Below, one piece after another: positions 8,023 to 17,355 of a stretch of DNA of 64,000 nt (the stretch's first letter is position 1; every line of letters begins with the position of its first letter). A program made the position numbers and the translations under genes. Origin of the DNA: Saccharospirillum sp043196875 (GTDB lineage: Bacteria > Pseudomonadota > Gammaproteobacteria > Pseudomonadales > Natronospirillaceae). The stretch spans positions 620,001-684,000 of the forward strand of contig NZ_JBEBMX010000001.1 in NCBI RefSeq assembly GCF_043196875.1, read 5' to 3'. The notes under the pieces were generated by a model, which was not told where the DNA came from, did not search any database, and saw nothing but the letters and a program-made list of their open reading frames with translations.

Positions 8023-9170
8023 CTACCCATTCACTCGGCATCATCATGAACGGCGTTACCGGCCGCATGGGCATGAACCAGCACCTGATCCGCTCCATTC
8101 TGGCGATTCGGGACCAGGGCGGCGTCGTGCTGTCGAATGGCGACCGCGTGATGCCCGACCCCATTCTAGTCGGCCGCAACGCCGACAAGATTCGCCGCCT
8201 GGCGGAGCAGCATAAGGTTGAACGCTGGACCACCGATCTGGACGCGGCGCTGGCCAATAAAGACGATCAGATCTTCTTCGACGCCGCCTCCACCCAATTG
8301 CGCTGCGATCTGCTGCGCAAAGCCATCGCCGCCGGCAAGCATGTCTACTGCGAAAAACCCATCGCCGAAAATCTGCAAGATGCGCTGGCCATCGCCAAAA
8401 CCGCCGAACAGGCCGGGGTTAAAAACGGCGCCGTTCAGGACAAGCTGTGGTTACCCGGTCTGCTCAAGCTGCAGCAACTGAATGATTCCGGTTTTTTCGG
8501 TCGCATTCTCAGCGTCGATCTGGATTTCGGTTACTGGGTATTCGAAGGCGATTGGGTACCGGCGCAACGGCCATCGTGGAATTACCGCAAAGAAGACGGC
8601 GGCGGCATGATTCTCGATATGATGTGCCACTGGCGCTACGTCATCGACAACCTATTCGGTGCGCCGACCTCGCTCACCTGCCTGGGCAAAACCCATATTC
8701 CGCAGCGCTGGGACGAAAACGGCCAACCTTATAACGCCACCGCAGACGACGCCTGCTACGCCACCGTCGAACTCGACAACGGCGCCGTGGTGCACATCAA
8801 ATCGAGCTGGAACACCCGGGTGCGACGCGACGATCTAGTCACCTTCCATGTCGATGGCACCGCCGGTTCCGCCGTCGCTGGCCTGACCGACTGCTACATC
8901 CAACCGCGCGAAGCCACCCCCAAACCGGTATGGAACCCGGATCAGAAACAGACGCTGGATTTCTTTGGTGACTGGCAGAAAGTTCCGGAGCGCGAACCGA
9001 CCGACAACGCCTTCAAACGCCAGTGGGAAATGTTTATCCGTCACGTCGTCGAAGACGCGCCTTACCGCTGGACCTTGCGCGAAGCCGCCAAGGGCGTGCA
9101 GTTCGCCGAATTGGCGCTGCAAAGTTCCGCTGAGCGTCGCTGGCTGAACGTACCGGCGTTGGAGGACTGA
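8019..9170 (+). CDS. Gfo/Idh/MocA-family oxidoreductase
   Basis: A 383-residue NAD(P)-dependent dehydrogenase. The N-terminal Rossmann region starts LGIIMNGVTGRMGMNQ (a GxxGRMG-like dinucleotide loop), and the hallmark EKP triplet is at residues 112-114 (YCEKPIAENL). The C-terminal alpha/beta substrate domain follows. The family oxidises sugar or inositol hydroxyls. Next to AP-endonuclease-fold isomerases, such enzymes often make 3-keto-sugars that the isomerase-like partner then cleaves or eliminates. It sits between the enolase-like and DUF993 genes with overlapping or 1-base junctions. Confidence 0.9.
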   Translation: MTTHSLGIIMNGVTGRMGMNQHLIRSILAIRDQGGVVLSNGDRVMPDPILVGRNADKIRRLAEQHKVERWTTDLDAALANKDDQIFFDAASTQLRCDLLRKAIAAGKHVYCEKPIAENLQDALAIAKTAEQAGVKNGAVQDKLWLPGLLKLQQLNDSGFFGRILSVDLDFGYWVFEGDWVPAQRPSWNYRKEDGGGMILDMMCHWRYVIDNLFGAPTSLTCLGKTHIPQRWDENGQPYNATADDACYATVELDNGAVVHIKSSWNTRVRRDDLVTFHVDGTAGSAVAGLTDCYIQPREATPKPVWNPDQKQTLDFFGDWQKVPEREPTDNAFKRQWEMFIRHVVEDAPYRWTLREAAKGVQFAELALQSSAERRWLNVPALED

Positions 9171-9171
9171 G

Positions 9172-10341
9172 ATGAGCCATTCATTACTGCTCCCCGACGC
9201 CACCGGCCAAGTCACCCGCTATCAGGTCGGCCAGCCGCTGTCCTTTCAACCGAACCCGGCCGGGCCGCGCAGCCGCGTGGCCTATGCCGCCGCTCATGTG
9301 GTGGCCGATCCGCTGGCGCCGGTCGATCCCTGGCTCGACAGCGCCGTGGACTGGGACCGCACCCTGGATTACCGCCGTCATCTGTGGCGTCTGGGTTTCG
9401 GCGTCGCCGAAGCCATGGACACCGCCCAGCGCGGCATGGGTCTGGATTGGCCGACCAGTCTGGAGCTGATTCGCCGCTCGATCGACGCCAGCCGGGATTT
9501 CCCCAACGCCCGCGTCGCCAGCGGCTGTGGCACCGATCATCTGAGCGTCGATGAATGCCGCAGTGTCGACGACGTCATCCGCGCCTATGAAAGCCAGATG
9601 GCGGCCATCGAACAACTCGGTGGCCGCCTGATCATCATGGCCAGCCGTGCGCTGGCGGCGCACGCTCAGTCGCCCGACGACTACGCCCGCGTCTACGACC
9701 ACCTGCTCAGCCAGGCGCGCGAACCGGTGATACTGCACTGGCTCGGCGAGATGTTCGATCCGGCGCTCGCCGGTTACTGGGGTTACGCCGACGCCGACCG
9801 CGCCATGGATGTCTGCCTGGATGTGATTCAGCGCCACGCTGACAAGGTCGACGGCATCAAGATTTCACTGCTCGATGCCAGCAAGGAAATCGCCATGCGC
9901 AACCGCCTGCCTGACGGCGTGAAAATGTACAGCGGCGACGACTTCAATTACCCGGAACTGATCGCAGGCGATGAACACGGACACAGCCATGCCTTGCTGG
10001 GTATTTTCGACGCTATCGCGCCGGCCGCGGCAGCAGCACTGGCGGCTCTGGATGACGGCGATCTGGACAACTATCACAAGATTTTCGCGCCTACTCTGCC
10101 GCTGGCGCGCCACGTCTTTGCGGCGCCGACGCGTTTCTACAAAACCGGCGTGGTGTTTCTCGCCTACCTCAACGGCCACCAGGATCACTTCACCATGATC
10201 GGCGGTCAGGAAAGCGCGCGTTCCACCCTGCATCTGACCGAACTGTTCCGCCTGGCCGACCAGGCCGGCCTGCTCAGTCAGCCGGAGCTGGCGGTGCAAC
10301 GCATGAAACAGGTGCTGGCAACACGAGGAGTCGAGCAATGA
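9172..10341 (+). CDS. DUF993 / dihydrodipicolinate synthase-like aldolase
   Basis: A 389-residue protein recognised as the DUF993 branch of the DapA (dihydrodipicolinate synthase) superfamily. The Schiff-base lysine is probably Lys230 in KVDGIKISLLD, matching the GIK of DapA enzymes. A class I aldolase or dehydratase acting on a keto-sugar acid is likely. The gene starts one base after the oxidoreductase stop and overlaps the following isomerase gene (ATGA). No experimentally named function for DUF993 in this gene order is known to me. Confidence 0.82.
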   Translation: MSHSLLLPDATGQVTRYQVGQPLSFQPNPAGPRSRVAYAAAHVVADPLAPVDPWLDSAVDWDRTLDYRRHLWRLGFGVAEAMDTAQRGMGLDWPTSLELIRRSIDASRDFPNARVASGCGTDHLSVDECRSVDDVIRAYESQMAAIEQLGGRLIIMASRALAAHAQSPDDYARVYDHLLSQAREPVILHWLGEMFDPALAGYWGYADADRAMDVCLDVIQRHADKVDGIKISLLDASKEIAMRNRLPDGVKMYSGDDFNYPELIAGDEHGHSHALLGIFDAIAPAAAAALAALDDGDLDNYHKIFAPTLPLARHVFAAPTRFYKTGVVFLAYLNGHQDHFTMIGGQESARSTLHLTELFRLADQAGLLSQPELAVQRMKQVLATRGVEQ

Positions 10342-11177
10342 GTGCACAACCTTTGACCGACTTCAGCCGGCTGTCGATCAACGACGCCACCACCAAGGTG
10401 CAATGGACGCTGGAAGAAGAGATTCGCGGTTACGCTGCCGCCGACATTCACGGCATTTCCATCTGGCGCGACAAGCTCGCCGAGTGCGGTGTCGATCAGG
10501 CGGCGCGACTGCTGCGCGAGCACGACATGACGGTGACCGGCGTCTGCCGCGGCGGCATGTTTCCCGCCGCGACCGCCGCCGAACGTCAGGCGGCCATTGA
10601 CGACAACAAAAGCGCCATCGACGACGCCGCCAAGCTGGGTGCCCAGTGTCTGGTGCTGGTGGTCGGCGGCATACCCGAAGGCTCACGCGACCTGATTGGC
10701 GCGCGCACCATGGTCGAAGACGGCCTGCACGCCATCATCGATCACGCCCGCCAGGCCGGTGTACCACTAGCCATCGAACCGCTGCATCCGATGTACGCCG
10801 CCGACCGCGCCTGCGTTAACACCCTCGGGCAATCGCTCGATCTGTGCGACCGCATCGGCTCGGGCATCGGTGTCGCTGTGGATGTGTTTCACGTCTGGTG
10901 GGATCCGCAGCTCAAGCAACAGATCGAACGCGCCGGACGCGAACGGCTGCTGGCCTTTCATATCTGCGACTGGCGCATGCCGATGTCCGACATGCTGCTC
11001 GACCGCGCCATGATGGGCGACGGCGTCATCAACATCCCGCTGATTCGCAGCTGGGTCGAGGATCAGGGCTACGACGGTTTTCACGAAGTGGAAATTTTCT
11101 CGGCCGACCACTGGTGGAAAAAACCAGCCGAGGAAGTACTGGCAACGTGCAAGGAACGTTATCTGAGCGTGGTGTAA
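10338..11177 (+). CDS. Second sugar phosphate isomerase/epimerase
   Basis: A 279-residue AP-endonuclease-2-fold TIM-barrel protein. Expected metal ligands occur in AIEPLHPMYAADRACVNT, VAVDVFHVWWDP, FHICDWRMP and the C-terminal EVEIFSADHWW. It is clearly different from the isomerase at 5786, so the pathway uses two family members, as some 3-keto-sugar pathways do. It is the last enzyme before the transporter genes; a 120-base gap with two small hairpins follows. Confidence 0.85.
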   Translation: MSAQPLTDFSRLSINDATTKVQWTLEEEIRGYAAADIHGISIWRDKLAECGVDQAARLLREHDMTVTGVCRGGMFPAATAAERQAAIDDNKSAIDDAAKLGAQCLVLVVGGIPEGSRDLIGARTMVEDGLHAIIDHARQAGVPLAIEPLHPMYAADRACVNTLGQSLDLCDRIGSGIGVAVDVFHVWWDPQLKQQIERAGRERLLAFHICDWRMPMSDMLLDRAMMGDGVINIPLIRSWVEDQGYDGFHEVEIFSADHWWKKPAEEVLATCKERYLSVV

Positions 11178-11201
11178 ACCCGCTTCGAGGCGTTCACCCA
11201 G

Positions 11202-11219
11202 GGTCGGCAACCGCCGACC
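11202..11219 (+). promoter_or_regulatory. Small hairpin between isomerase and tctC
   Basis: GGTCGGC and GCCGACC form a perfect 7-bp stem around AACC. No U-tract follows, so it is more likely a processing or attenuation element than a terminator. A second short GC dyad lies at 11263-11275 before the tctC ribosome binding site. Confidence 0.45.
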
Positions 11220-11297
11220 GGTCCCGGCACGAATGCTGTATTGTGCTGGAAAAATAAAAAACGCGGCCTGGCCGCACCTCAAAACCTGGAGTCAGAC

Positions 11298-12332
11298 ATG
11301 AACCCAACAAAAACAACACTGGTTTATGGATTGATCACTGCTGCTGCTCTGGCCATGCCGGCCATGGCGGAAGACTGGCAACCATCCAAACCCATCAACA
11401 TCATCGTGCCCTGGGGCGCTGGCGGTTCCACCGACCAGGTGACCCGCGCCACCGTGCCCATTCTAGAGGAACACCTCGGCCAGAGTGTGGTGGTGGTAAA
11501 TCAGGGCGGCGCCTCCGGTGCCATCGGTACCCGTGAAGTGCTGGAATCGGAACGCGACGGCTACACCTGGACTGCCAACGCCATCGCCAACAACGCCAAC
11601 TATTCGATCACCGGTCTGATCGAAGACACCAACATCGACGACTATCACATCTACCTGTCGGTCGCGAACGTGCCGGTGGTCAGCGTACCGGCCAACAGCG
11701 AGTTCGATGACTTCGGTGAACTGCTGGCCGCCTTCAAAGAACGCGGCAGCCAAATCACCGTCGCCACCGCCGGTCAGACCTCTTCCGGCGGTACCGCCAT
11801 CGCCACGCTCAGCGATGAAAGCGGCTTCGAATACAACATGATCACCTACGACGGCGGCAACCCGGCGGTGGTCGCCGCGGCGCGCGGTGAGGCCATGGTC
11901 ACCACTCAGTTGGCGGTCGAACAGGCGCAGATGCTGCGCGGTGGCCGACTCAAGCCGCTGGCGGTGTTGAGTGACAAGCCGCTCACGATCGAAGGTCTGG
12001 ATGAGCCGATTCCGCCGGTCACCAACTGGTTGCCCGATCTGCCGGTGGCGCCGGATTATTTCGGCATCTTTATTCCCACCGGCGTACCGGACGAAGTGGT
12101 CGCCACCATGGACCGCATCTGGGCGGAGCACGTGATGAACTCCCAGGCACTGCAGAGTTACGCCGACCGTCAGGGCGCCATCTTCGATCCATCCTATGGT
12201 GCCGAAGCCCGCTCTCGCGCCATGCCGATCGCCATCCAGGAAGCCTGTGCCTATGTGCATCGTGGTGAAGCGGTAATCGACCCGATCGACATCGGCATCG
12301 ATTGCGAAACCCGCAGCGAAGTGGACCGCTGA
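11298..12332 (+). CDS. tctC: Tripartite tricarboxylate transporter substrate-binding protein
   Basis: The periplasmic receptor (344 residues) of a TTT-family importer. A signal peptide (MNPTKTTLVYG, hydrophobic stretch, cleavage near AMA) precedes the family opening KPINIIVPWGAGGSTDQ, followed by VVVNQGGASGAIG. The ATG at 11298 is preferred over an upstream in-frame ATG at 11241 because it gives the signal peptide and has a GGAG site. TctC-type (Bug) receptors bind carboxylates. It is followed by a hairpin and then tctB and tctA. Confidence 0.92.
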   Translation: MNPTKTTLVYGLITAAALAMPAMAEDWQPSKPINIIVPWGAGGSTDQVTRATVPILEEHLGQSVVVVNQGGASGAIGTREVLESERDGYTWTANAIANNANYSITGLIEDTNIDDYHIYLSVANVPVVSVPANSEFDDFGELLAAFKERGSQITVATAGQTSSGGTAIATLSDESGFEYNMITYDGGNPAVVAAARGEAMVTTQLAVEQAQMLRGGRLKPLAVLSDKPLTIEGLDEPIPPVTNWLPDLPVAPDYFGIFIPTGVPDEVVATMDRIWAEHVMNSQALQSYADRQGAIFDPSYGAEARSRAMPIAIQEACAYVHRGEAVIDPIDIGIDCETRSEVDR

Positions 12333-12339
12333 GTCGTAG

Positions 12340-12367
12340 CCGGCCAGTGTCATATGGCACCGGCCGG
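12340..12367 (+). promoter_or_regulatory. Intercistronic hairpin between tctC and tctB
   Basis: CCGGCCAGTG pairs with CACCGGCCGG (one mismatch) around TCATATGG. It lies directly after the receptor gene with no U-tract, and probably stabilises the upstream message or reduces read-through to the membrane subunits. Confidence 0.7.
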
Positions 12368-12407
12368 ATTTCTATAAGCACATTCACCTAATAAGGAGGG
12401 CTGAGCG

Positions 12408-12929
12408 ATGAGCGATATCAGCCAACGCTCGCTGCGCGCCGATCTGATCAGTGGCCTGGTGTTTATCGCCTTGGGGTTGCTGGTGTTTATCGCCGCCTGG
12501 ACCATGCCCCGACTGGCAAGCCGGGGCGTGCATCCGTCGACCATTCCCGGTCTGGTGCCGATGGCGCTGGGCCTGATGCTGGCGTTCTGCGGTCTATTGC
12601 TGAGCCTGCGCGCCTGGCGACAGGGGGCGCTCAAACCACTGCCGGTGGGCCAGCGCCTGCGCGATTTGTTCAACGATATCGAAGCCGTCCGCCTGGGCGC
12701 CATGCTGGCACTGACGCTGTGTTATGCCCTGTTACTGGTCGGTCGCCTGCCGTTCTGGCTGGCCACCCTTGTCTATGTATTCGCCGCCATCGTGCTGTTT
12801 GAACGTTATCTGACCAGCCAGCCGCGCACCTTGCTGCGCTGTCTGATTCTGGCTGGCATTCAGGCCGTTGTCGTTGCGGCAGTGGTCACGCTGTCCTTCC
12901 AGGAAATTTTCCTGGTACGACTGCCGTGA
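12408..12929 (+). CDS. tctB: Tripartite tricarboxylate transporter small membrane subunit
   Basis: A 173-residue protein with four predicted transmembrane helices (around 12-32, 46-65, 95-130 split, and 143-165), the normal TctB size and layout. The residues MPRLASRGVHPSTIPGLVPM before the second helix are typical. AAGGAGGG lies nine bases before the ATG. It is required with TctA for cation-driven carboxylate uptake. Confidence 0.88.
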   Translation: MSDISQRSLRADLISGLVFIALGLLVFIAAWTMPRLASRGVHPSTIPGLVPMALGLMLAFCGLLLSLRAWRQGALKPLPVGQRLRDLFNDIEAVRLGAMLALTLCYALLLVGRLPFWLATLVYVFAAIVLFERYLTSQPRTLLRCLILAGIQAVVVAAVVTLSFQEIFLVRLP

Positions 12930-12949
12930 TGATTCAATGAGGAAGTCCC

Positions 12950-14494
12950 ATGTTCATGATTGAAGAGCTTGGCATGCTGGCTCAGGGCATCGGCCATTTT
13001 TTAACACCACTGAGTCTGTTCAATATCGCCTGGGCCACCTTGCTGGGCATTGTGATCGGCATGCTCCCTGGCCTGACCGCCACCATGGGTGTGGCGCTGC
13101 TGGTCACCCTGACTTACGGACTGCCCGGCGATCAGGCCATTCTGACGCTGATCTGCATGTATGTTGGCGCCATCTACGGCGGCAGCCGCAGTGCCATTTT
13201 GCTCAATATTCCCGGCACCCCGGCCAGCGCCGCCACCAGTCTGGACGGCTATCCCCTGGCTCTGGCCGGCAAGGCCGGTTACGCCATGGGACTGGCCACC
13301 ACCAGCTCGGCGATCGGCACTTTGGTGGGTATTTTCTGCCTGGCGGTACTGGCGCCGATGCTGGCCGAGTTCGCCTTTAACTTTGGTTCCTACGAATTCT
13401 TCTGGCTGGCGGTCTTCGGTGTGGTGATCTCCGGGCGGTTAACCGCCGCAGGCGATCCGCTCAAAGGCTATATCGCCGGGCTGCTCGGTTTACTGGTCGC
13501 CATGATCGGCATGGAAAGCCTGCACGCTTACCGCCGTTTCACCTTCGATATTCCACAGATGGCTGGCGGTATCGACATCATTCCGGCCATGGTCGGTGCC
13601 TTCGGTTTTGCCGAGATTCTGACCGTGATGAAACGCAAGGCGGATGCTCAGGTGATTCGCTCCCAGGGTCGGGTAATACCGGAATTCAAAGACATCTGGA
13701 AATACCGTCGCACCTCGATTCGCTCTGGCGTGATCGGCACTCTGGTGGGCATTATTCCCGGCGTTGGTGAGGACATCGGCAGTTGGTCGTCCTACGCCGC
13801 CGCGCGTCGCGCCAGCAAGGAAAAGGAGCAGTTCGGCAAGGGTTCCTACGAGGGTTTGACCGCCGCCGAAACCGGCAACAGCGCGGTGATTCCCGGCGCT
13901 CTGATTCCAGTGTTAACACTGGCCATTCCCGGTTCGACTTCGGCCGCCGTACTGATCGCCGCCATGTTTATTCATGACATCCGCCCCGGTCCGATGCTGA
14001 TGATCGAGAACCCGGACTTCCTCTACCAGGTGGTCGCCATGCTGTTGTTCACCACGCTTGCCATCACCCTCTACGGACTGTCGATGACCAAGTTATTGGT
14101 CAAGGTGCTGAACATTCCGCGCGAAAAACTGATGCCGGTGATCTATGTGCTCTGTGTGATTGGTTCTTTCTCCATTTCGCAACAGCTGTTCGATGTCTAC
14201 GTCATGGTGTTCTTTGGTCTGGCCGGTTATCTGCTGCGGGAGATGAAATACCCGATGGCGCCGATCGTGCTGGGTATCATTCTGGGCACGCTGCTCGACA
14301 CCAATCTAAGACGCGGGCTGGCACTGACCGGCGGCGACCCGACCCCTTTCTTTACCCGTCCAGTCAGTTTGATACTATGCCTGATCACGCTCGCCGCCAT
14401 CTTTATGAGCATTCCCGCCTGCACCCGGCTGGTCCGACAACTGGCGGCCAGGCTCGGTCTGGTGCGCAAGGCAGCGACCGACTCAGGTTCCTAA
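12950..14494 (+). CDS. tctA: Tripartite tricarboxylate transporter large membrane subunit
   Basis: A 514-residue polytopic protein. TctA signatures are clear: GMLPGLTATMGVALLVTLTYGLP near the N-terminus, YGGSRSAILLNIPGTPASAATSLDGYPLA, and GIIPGVGEDIGSWSSYAAARR with ETGNSAVIPGALIPVLTLAIPGS in the second half. It forms the channel part of the importer with TctB and the TctC receptor. A GAGGAAG site precedes the ATG at 12950. The TetR gene begins 31 bases later on the same strand. Confidence 0.95.
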   Translation: MFMIEELGMLAQGIGHFLTPLSLFNIAWATLLGIVIGMLPGLTATMGVALLVTLTYGLPGDQAILTLICMYVGAIYGGSRSAILLNIPGTPASAATSLDGYPLALAGKAGYAMGLATTSSAIGTLVGIFCLAVLAPMLAEFAFNFGSYEFFWLAVFGVVISGRLTAAGDPLKGYIAGLLGLLVAMIGMESLHAYRRFTFDIPQMAGGIDIIPAMVGAFGFAEILTVMKRKADAQVIRSQGRVIPEFKDIWKYRRTSIRSGVIGTLVGIIPGVGEDIGSWSSYAAARRASKEKEQFGKGSYEGLTAAETGNSAVIPGALIPVLTLAIPGSTSAAVLIAAMFIHDIRPGPMLMIENPDFLYQVVAMLLFTTLAITLYGLSMTKLLVKVLNIPREKLMPVIYVLCVIGSFSISQQLFDVYVMVFFGLAGYLLREMKYPMAPIVLGIILGTLLDTNLRRGLALTGGDPTPFFTRPVSLILCLITLAAIFMSIPACTRLVRQLAARLGLVRKAATDSGS

Positions 14495-14525
14495 AGCGAT
14501 TGTATGAACGACGGAGCGCACCGAA

Positions 14526-15164
14526 GTGGGTCGTAAACGCAACCCGGACCTCACCCGCCAGGACATCCTCCAGGCAGCTCACGAAGAGTTCTGTGAAAAG
14601 GGCTTCGATGGCGCCCGGATCGACAGCATTGCCGCCCGCGCCGGCGCCAACAAGCGCCTGCTGTACCACTATTTCGGTAACAAGGAAGACCTCTACCGAA
14701 CGGTACTGCTGGGCGCTTACAAGACCATTCGCGCCGGTGAGCGCGAACTGAGCCTGGATCAATATTCACCCGAAGAAGCCATGGACCGGCTGGTGCGCTT
14801 CACCTTTCGTCACTTCCAACAAAACCCCTGGTTTCTACGTCTGCTGACTACGGAAAACCTGCAATACGCGCGTTTTCTCAAGACGCTGCCCGAGGTCAAG
14901 GAACTGCATTCACCACTGGTCGCCCAGATCCGCACGCTGATCGAGCGCGGCGCCGACAAGGGCATTTTCCGTCAGGATGTCGACCCGGTTCAGCTGTATA
15001 TCTCTATCGCAGCCCTGGGTTATTTCTACATCTCAAACATCCACACCCTGTCGATCATTTTCGACACCGACCTGGCGCACATCGCCATGATTCAGGAGCG
15101 CGAAGCGCACGCCGTCACCATGGTGCTCGACTTCCTGAAAACCCGGCCGGACGGCCACAGCTGA
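14526..15164 (+). CDS. TetR/AcrR-family transcriptional regulator
   Basis: A 212-residue regulator starting at GTG (GRKRNPDLTRQDILQAAHEEFCEKG). The TetR helix-turn-helix is obvious: FDGARIDSIAARAGANKRLLYHYFGNKEDLY at about residues 25-56. The C-terminal ligand domain is of the TetR_C type. It lies inside the catabolic operon between tctA and glycerate kinase, so it is the likeliest local regulator and a candidate binder of the paired palindromes at 5531 and 5746. Binding is inferred, not shown. Confidence 0.9.
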   Translation: MGRKRNPDLTRQDILQAAHEEFCEKGFDGARIDSIAARAGANKRLLYHYFGNKEDLYRTVLLGAYKTIRAGERELSLDQYSPEEAMDRLVRFTFRHFQQNPWFLRLLTTENLQYARFLKTLPEVKELHSPLVAQIRTLIERGADKGIFRQDVDPVQLYISIAALGYFYISNIHTLSIIFDTDLAHIAMIQEREAHAVTMVLDFLKTRPDGHS

Positions 15165-15189
15165 CCCCGGCATCCTTGAGGTCATTGCC

Positions 15190-16344
15190 ATGAAAATTGT
15201 CATTGCTCCGGATTCATTCAAAGAGAGTCTGACCGCGTTGGATGTCGCCAGAGCCATCGAGCGTGGCCTGCGTGCCGTCTGGCCCGATGCCGAGTGCAGC
15301 CTGCTGCCAATGGCCGATGGCGGCGAAGGCACCGTTCAGGCCCTGGTCGATGCCAGCGGCGGCCGGCGCATCACCGAGACCGTCAGCGACCCGCTGGGGC
15401 GGCCGGTTCAGGCCGACTATGGCGTGGTCGGTGCGGATCCAACCGAGTCGACCACCGCCGTTATCGAAATGGCCGAAGCCTCCGGTTTGCATCGCGTCAG
15501 CGGCCACGAACGCAACCCCAACCTCACCTCCAGCCGGGGCACCGGCGAACTGATTCGCGCCGCCCTGGACAGCGGCGCCCGGCGGCTGATTCTCGGCCTG
15601 GGCGGATCGGCCACCAACGATGGCGGTGCCGGCATGCTGGCCGCGCTCGGCGCGCGTCTGCTTGATGCCGAAGGCGCCGATCTGCCCGAGGGTGGCGCTG
15701 CTCTGGCGCGGCTGTCGCGTCTGGATCTCAGTGCTCTCGACCCGCGCTTGCAACACACCGACTTGATCATTGCCAGCGATGTCACCAACCCGCTGTGCGG
15801 ACCCCAAGGCGCCAGTGCGGTGTTCGGCCCGCAAAAAGGCGCCAGCGCTGAGCAGGTTAAGACGTTGGATGATGCACTGAATCACTTCGCCGAGTGTCTG
15901 GCCGAGGCGACCGGTATCGACGCTCGTCACCAGGCCGGTGCCGGCGCTGCCGGTGGCCTGGGCGTCAGCCTGATGGCGCTGGGCGGAGAATTGAAATCTG
16001 GAATCGAGGTGGTGGCCGAAGCGGTCGGTTTGACATCCGCCATGGCCGGGGCCGATCTGGTTTTTACCGGCGAAGGCAAACTCGATGGCCAGACGCTCGG
16101 CGGCAAAACACCGCTGGGCGTGGCCCGGGTGGCGAAGGCCGCGAATGTACCGGTCATCGCTCTGGGCGGTGCCATGGATGACGACGCCGCAGCCCTGATG
16201 GACGCCGGCATCAACGCCCTCTTTGGCAGCGTACAACGACCCATGTCGTTACCCGACGCCCTCGCTGGCGCAACCGATAACCTGGAGCGCGTCGCCCGCC
16301 AGGTAGCCGCAAGTATTGAGCTGGGACGGCGACTGGCGCGCTGA
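15190..16344 (+). CDS. Glycerate 2-kinase
   Basis: A 384-residue member of the GarK/GlxK glycerate kinase family. Characteristic segments: MKIVIAPDSFKESLTA at the start, LLPMADGGEGT, the GLGGSATNDGGAGMLAALGARL glycine-rich loop near residue 137, and FTGEGKLDGQTLGGK. It phosphorylates D-glycerate with ATP to 2-phosphoglycerate and feeds lower glycolysis. Its presence at the end of the operon indicates that the pathway releases a three-carbon acid (glycerate or a precursor). GAGG precedes the ATG. Confidence 0.93.
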   Translation: MKIVIAPDSFKESLTALDVARAIERGLRAVWPDAECSLLPMADGGEGTVQALVDASGGRRITETVSDPLGRPVQADYGVVGADPTESTTAVIEMAEASGLHRVSGHERNPNLTSSRGTGELIRAALDSGARRLILGLGGSATNDGGAGMLAALGARLLDAEGADLPEGGAALARLSRLDLSALDPRLQHTDLIIASDVTNPLCGPQGASAVFGPQKGASAEQVKTLDDALNHFAECLAEATGIDARHQAGAGAAGGLGVSLMALGGELKSGIEVVAEAVGLTSAMAGADLVFTGEGKLDGQTLGGKTPLGVARVAKAANVPVIALGGAMDDDAAALMDAGINALFGSVQRPMSLPDALAGATDNLERVARQVAASIELGRRLAR

Positions 16345-16345
16345 A

Positions 16346-17179
16346 TCAGGCTTCTTCCTGCACTGAATTGATCAGGGTTCCCAGCCCGGAAATGTTCACC
16401 CGCACCTCATCGCCGGCTTTCATCCACACCCGCGGTTTACGAAACGCACCGGAACCACCCGGTGTGCCAGTAACAATCACATCGCCGGGATTGAGCTGCG
16501 AAAAGGTGCTGATGTATTCGATCAGCTGTGGCACATCGAACACCAGATCGCTGACCGGCGTGTCCTGCATTACCTCGCCATTCAACTCGGTGGTCAGATG
16601 CAATTGCGACGGATCGGGAATCTCATCCGTGGTTACCAGCGCCGGACCAAAAGCGCCGCTGCCGGGGAAGTTTTTGCCCGGCGTGAATTGCGAAGTATGC
16701 ACCTGCCAATCGCGCACCGAGGCGTCGTTGTAGCAGCTGTAGCCGGCAACATAATCAAGCGCTTCGGCGGCGCTGACGTGGCGTGCGGTTTTTCCAATAA
16801 TCACCGCCAGCTCGCCTTCGTAATCGAAGCGATGCGACACCTTGGGTACGATCAACGGCTGACCATGCCCCACCTGGGTATCGGCATAGCGGGTGAAGAT
16901 CATCGGGTAGTCCGGCTTGGGCATGCCGGTCTCTTCAATATGGCGGGCGTAGTTGATGCCGATGCAGTAGATTTTTTCGGCGTCGGGAATGACCGGTAAA
17001 TAAGTCACTTCATCAAAGTTAAGCAGCGGCAGCTTATCCAACGGCGGTACCGATGCCAGACCAGCGCCACGCAACAGCGCCTTGAGCGTCGGCGCCAAGG
17101 CACGGGCATCGCGCACGCCCGCTTCGTCCAGCACCCCAAAACCGGGCTCATCCCGGTGAACAAAAGACACCCATTTCAT
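16346..17179 (-). CDS. Fumarylacetoacetate hydrolase-family protein
   Basis: A 277-residue protein with an FAH C-terminal domain. The metal-binding Glu121 and Glu123 (FDYEGELAVIIG) and Asp152 (YNDASVRDWQ) are present, as is CIGINYARHIEETG around residues 72-85. Members hydrolyse or decarboxylate 2,4-diketo acids, or act as 2-keto-3-deoxy-sugar acid hydrolases or dehydratases. It is on the minus strand, convergent with glycerate kinase with a one-base gap, and divergent from the aldo/keto reductase gene. A role in the same sugar-acid pathway is plausible. Confidence 0.88.
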   Translation of the reverse strand: MKWVSFVHRDEPGFGVLDEAGVRDARALAPTLKALLRGAGLASVPPLDKLPLLNFDEVTYLPVIPDAEKIYCIGINYARHIEETGMPKPDYPMIFTRYADTQVGHGQPLIVPKVSHRFDYEGELAVIIGKTARHVSAAEALDYVAGYSCYNDASVRDWQVHTSQFTPGKNFPGSGAFGPALVTTDEIPDPSQLHLTTELNGEVMQDTPVSDLVFDVPQLIEYISTFSQLNPGDVIVTGTPGGSGAFRKPRVWMKAGDEVRVNISGLGTLINSVQEEA

Positions 17180-17355
17180 ATCGACTCCTGTGACGGTTTG
17201 TTGTTATTTACGTCAGACGTTTCGCGCTCAGCCAGCGCGGCCGTTGCAACACAGCGTACTAAACATGCAACGCCTGCGGACGCTACACTGAGCGACCTTT
17301 ATCATCCGGCGCTGAACCAGGAAAAGCATCCGGAAAGACACTCGCGGAGGAACGC

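Noticed and set aside
15214..16236. 340-codon minus-strand frame opposite glycerate kinase
   Set aside because: It is a shadow of the kinase gene in high-GC DNA.
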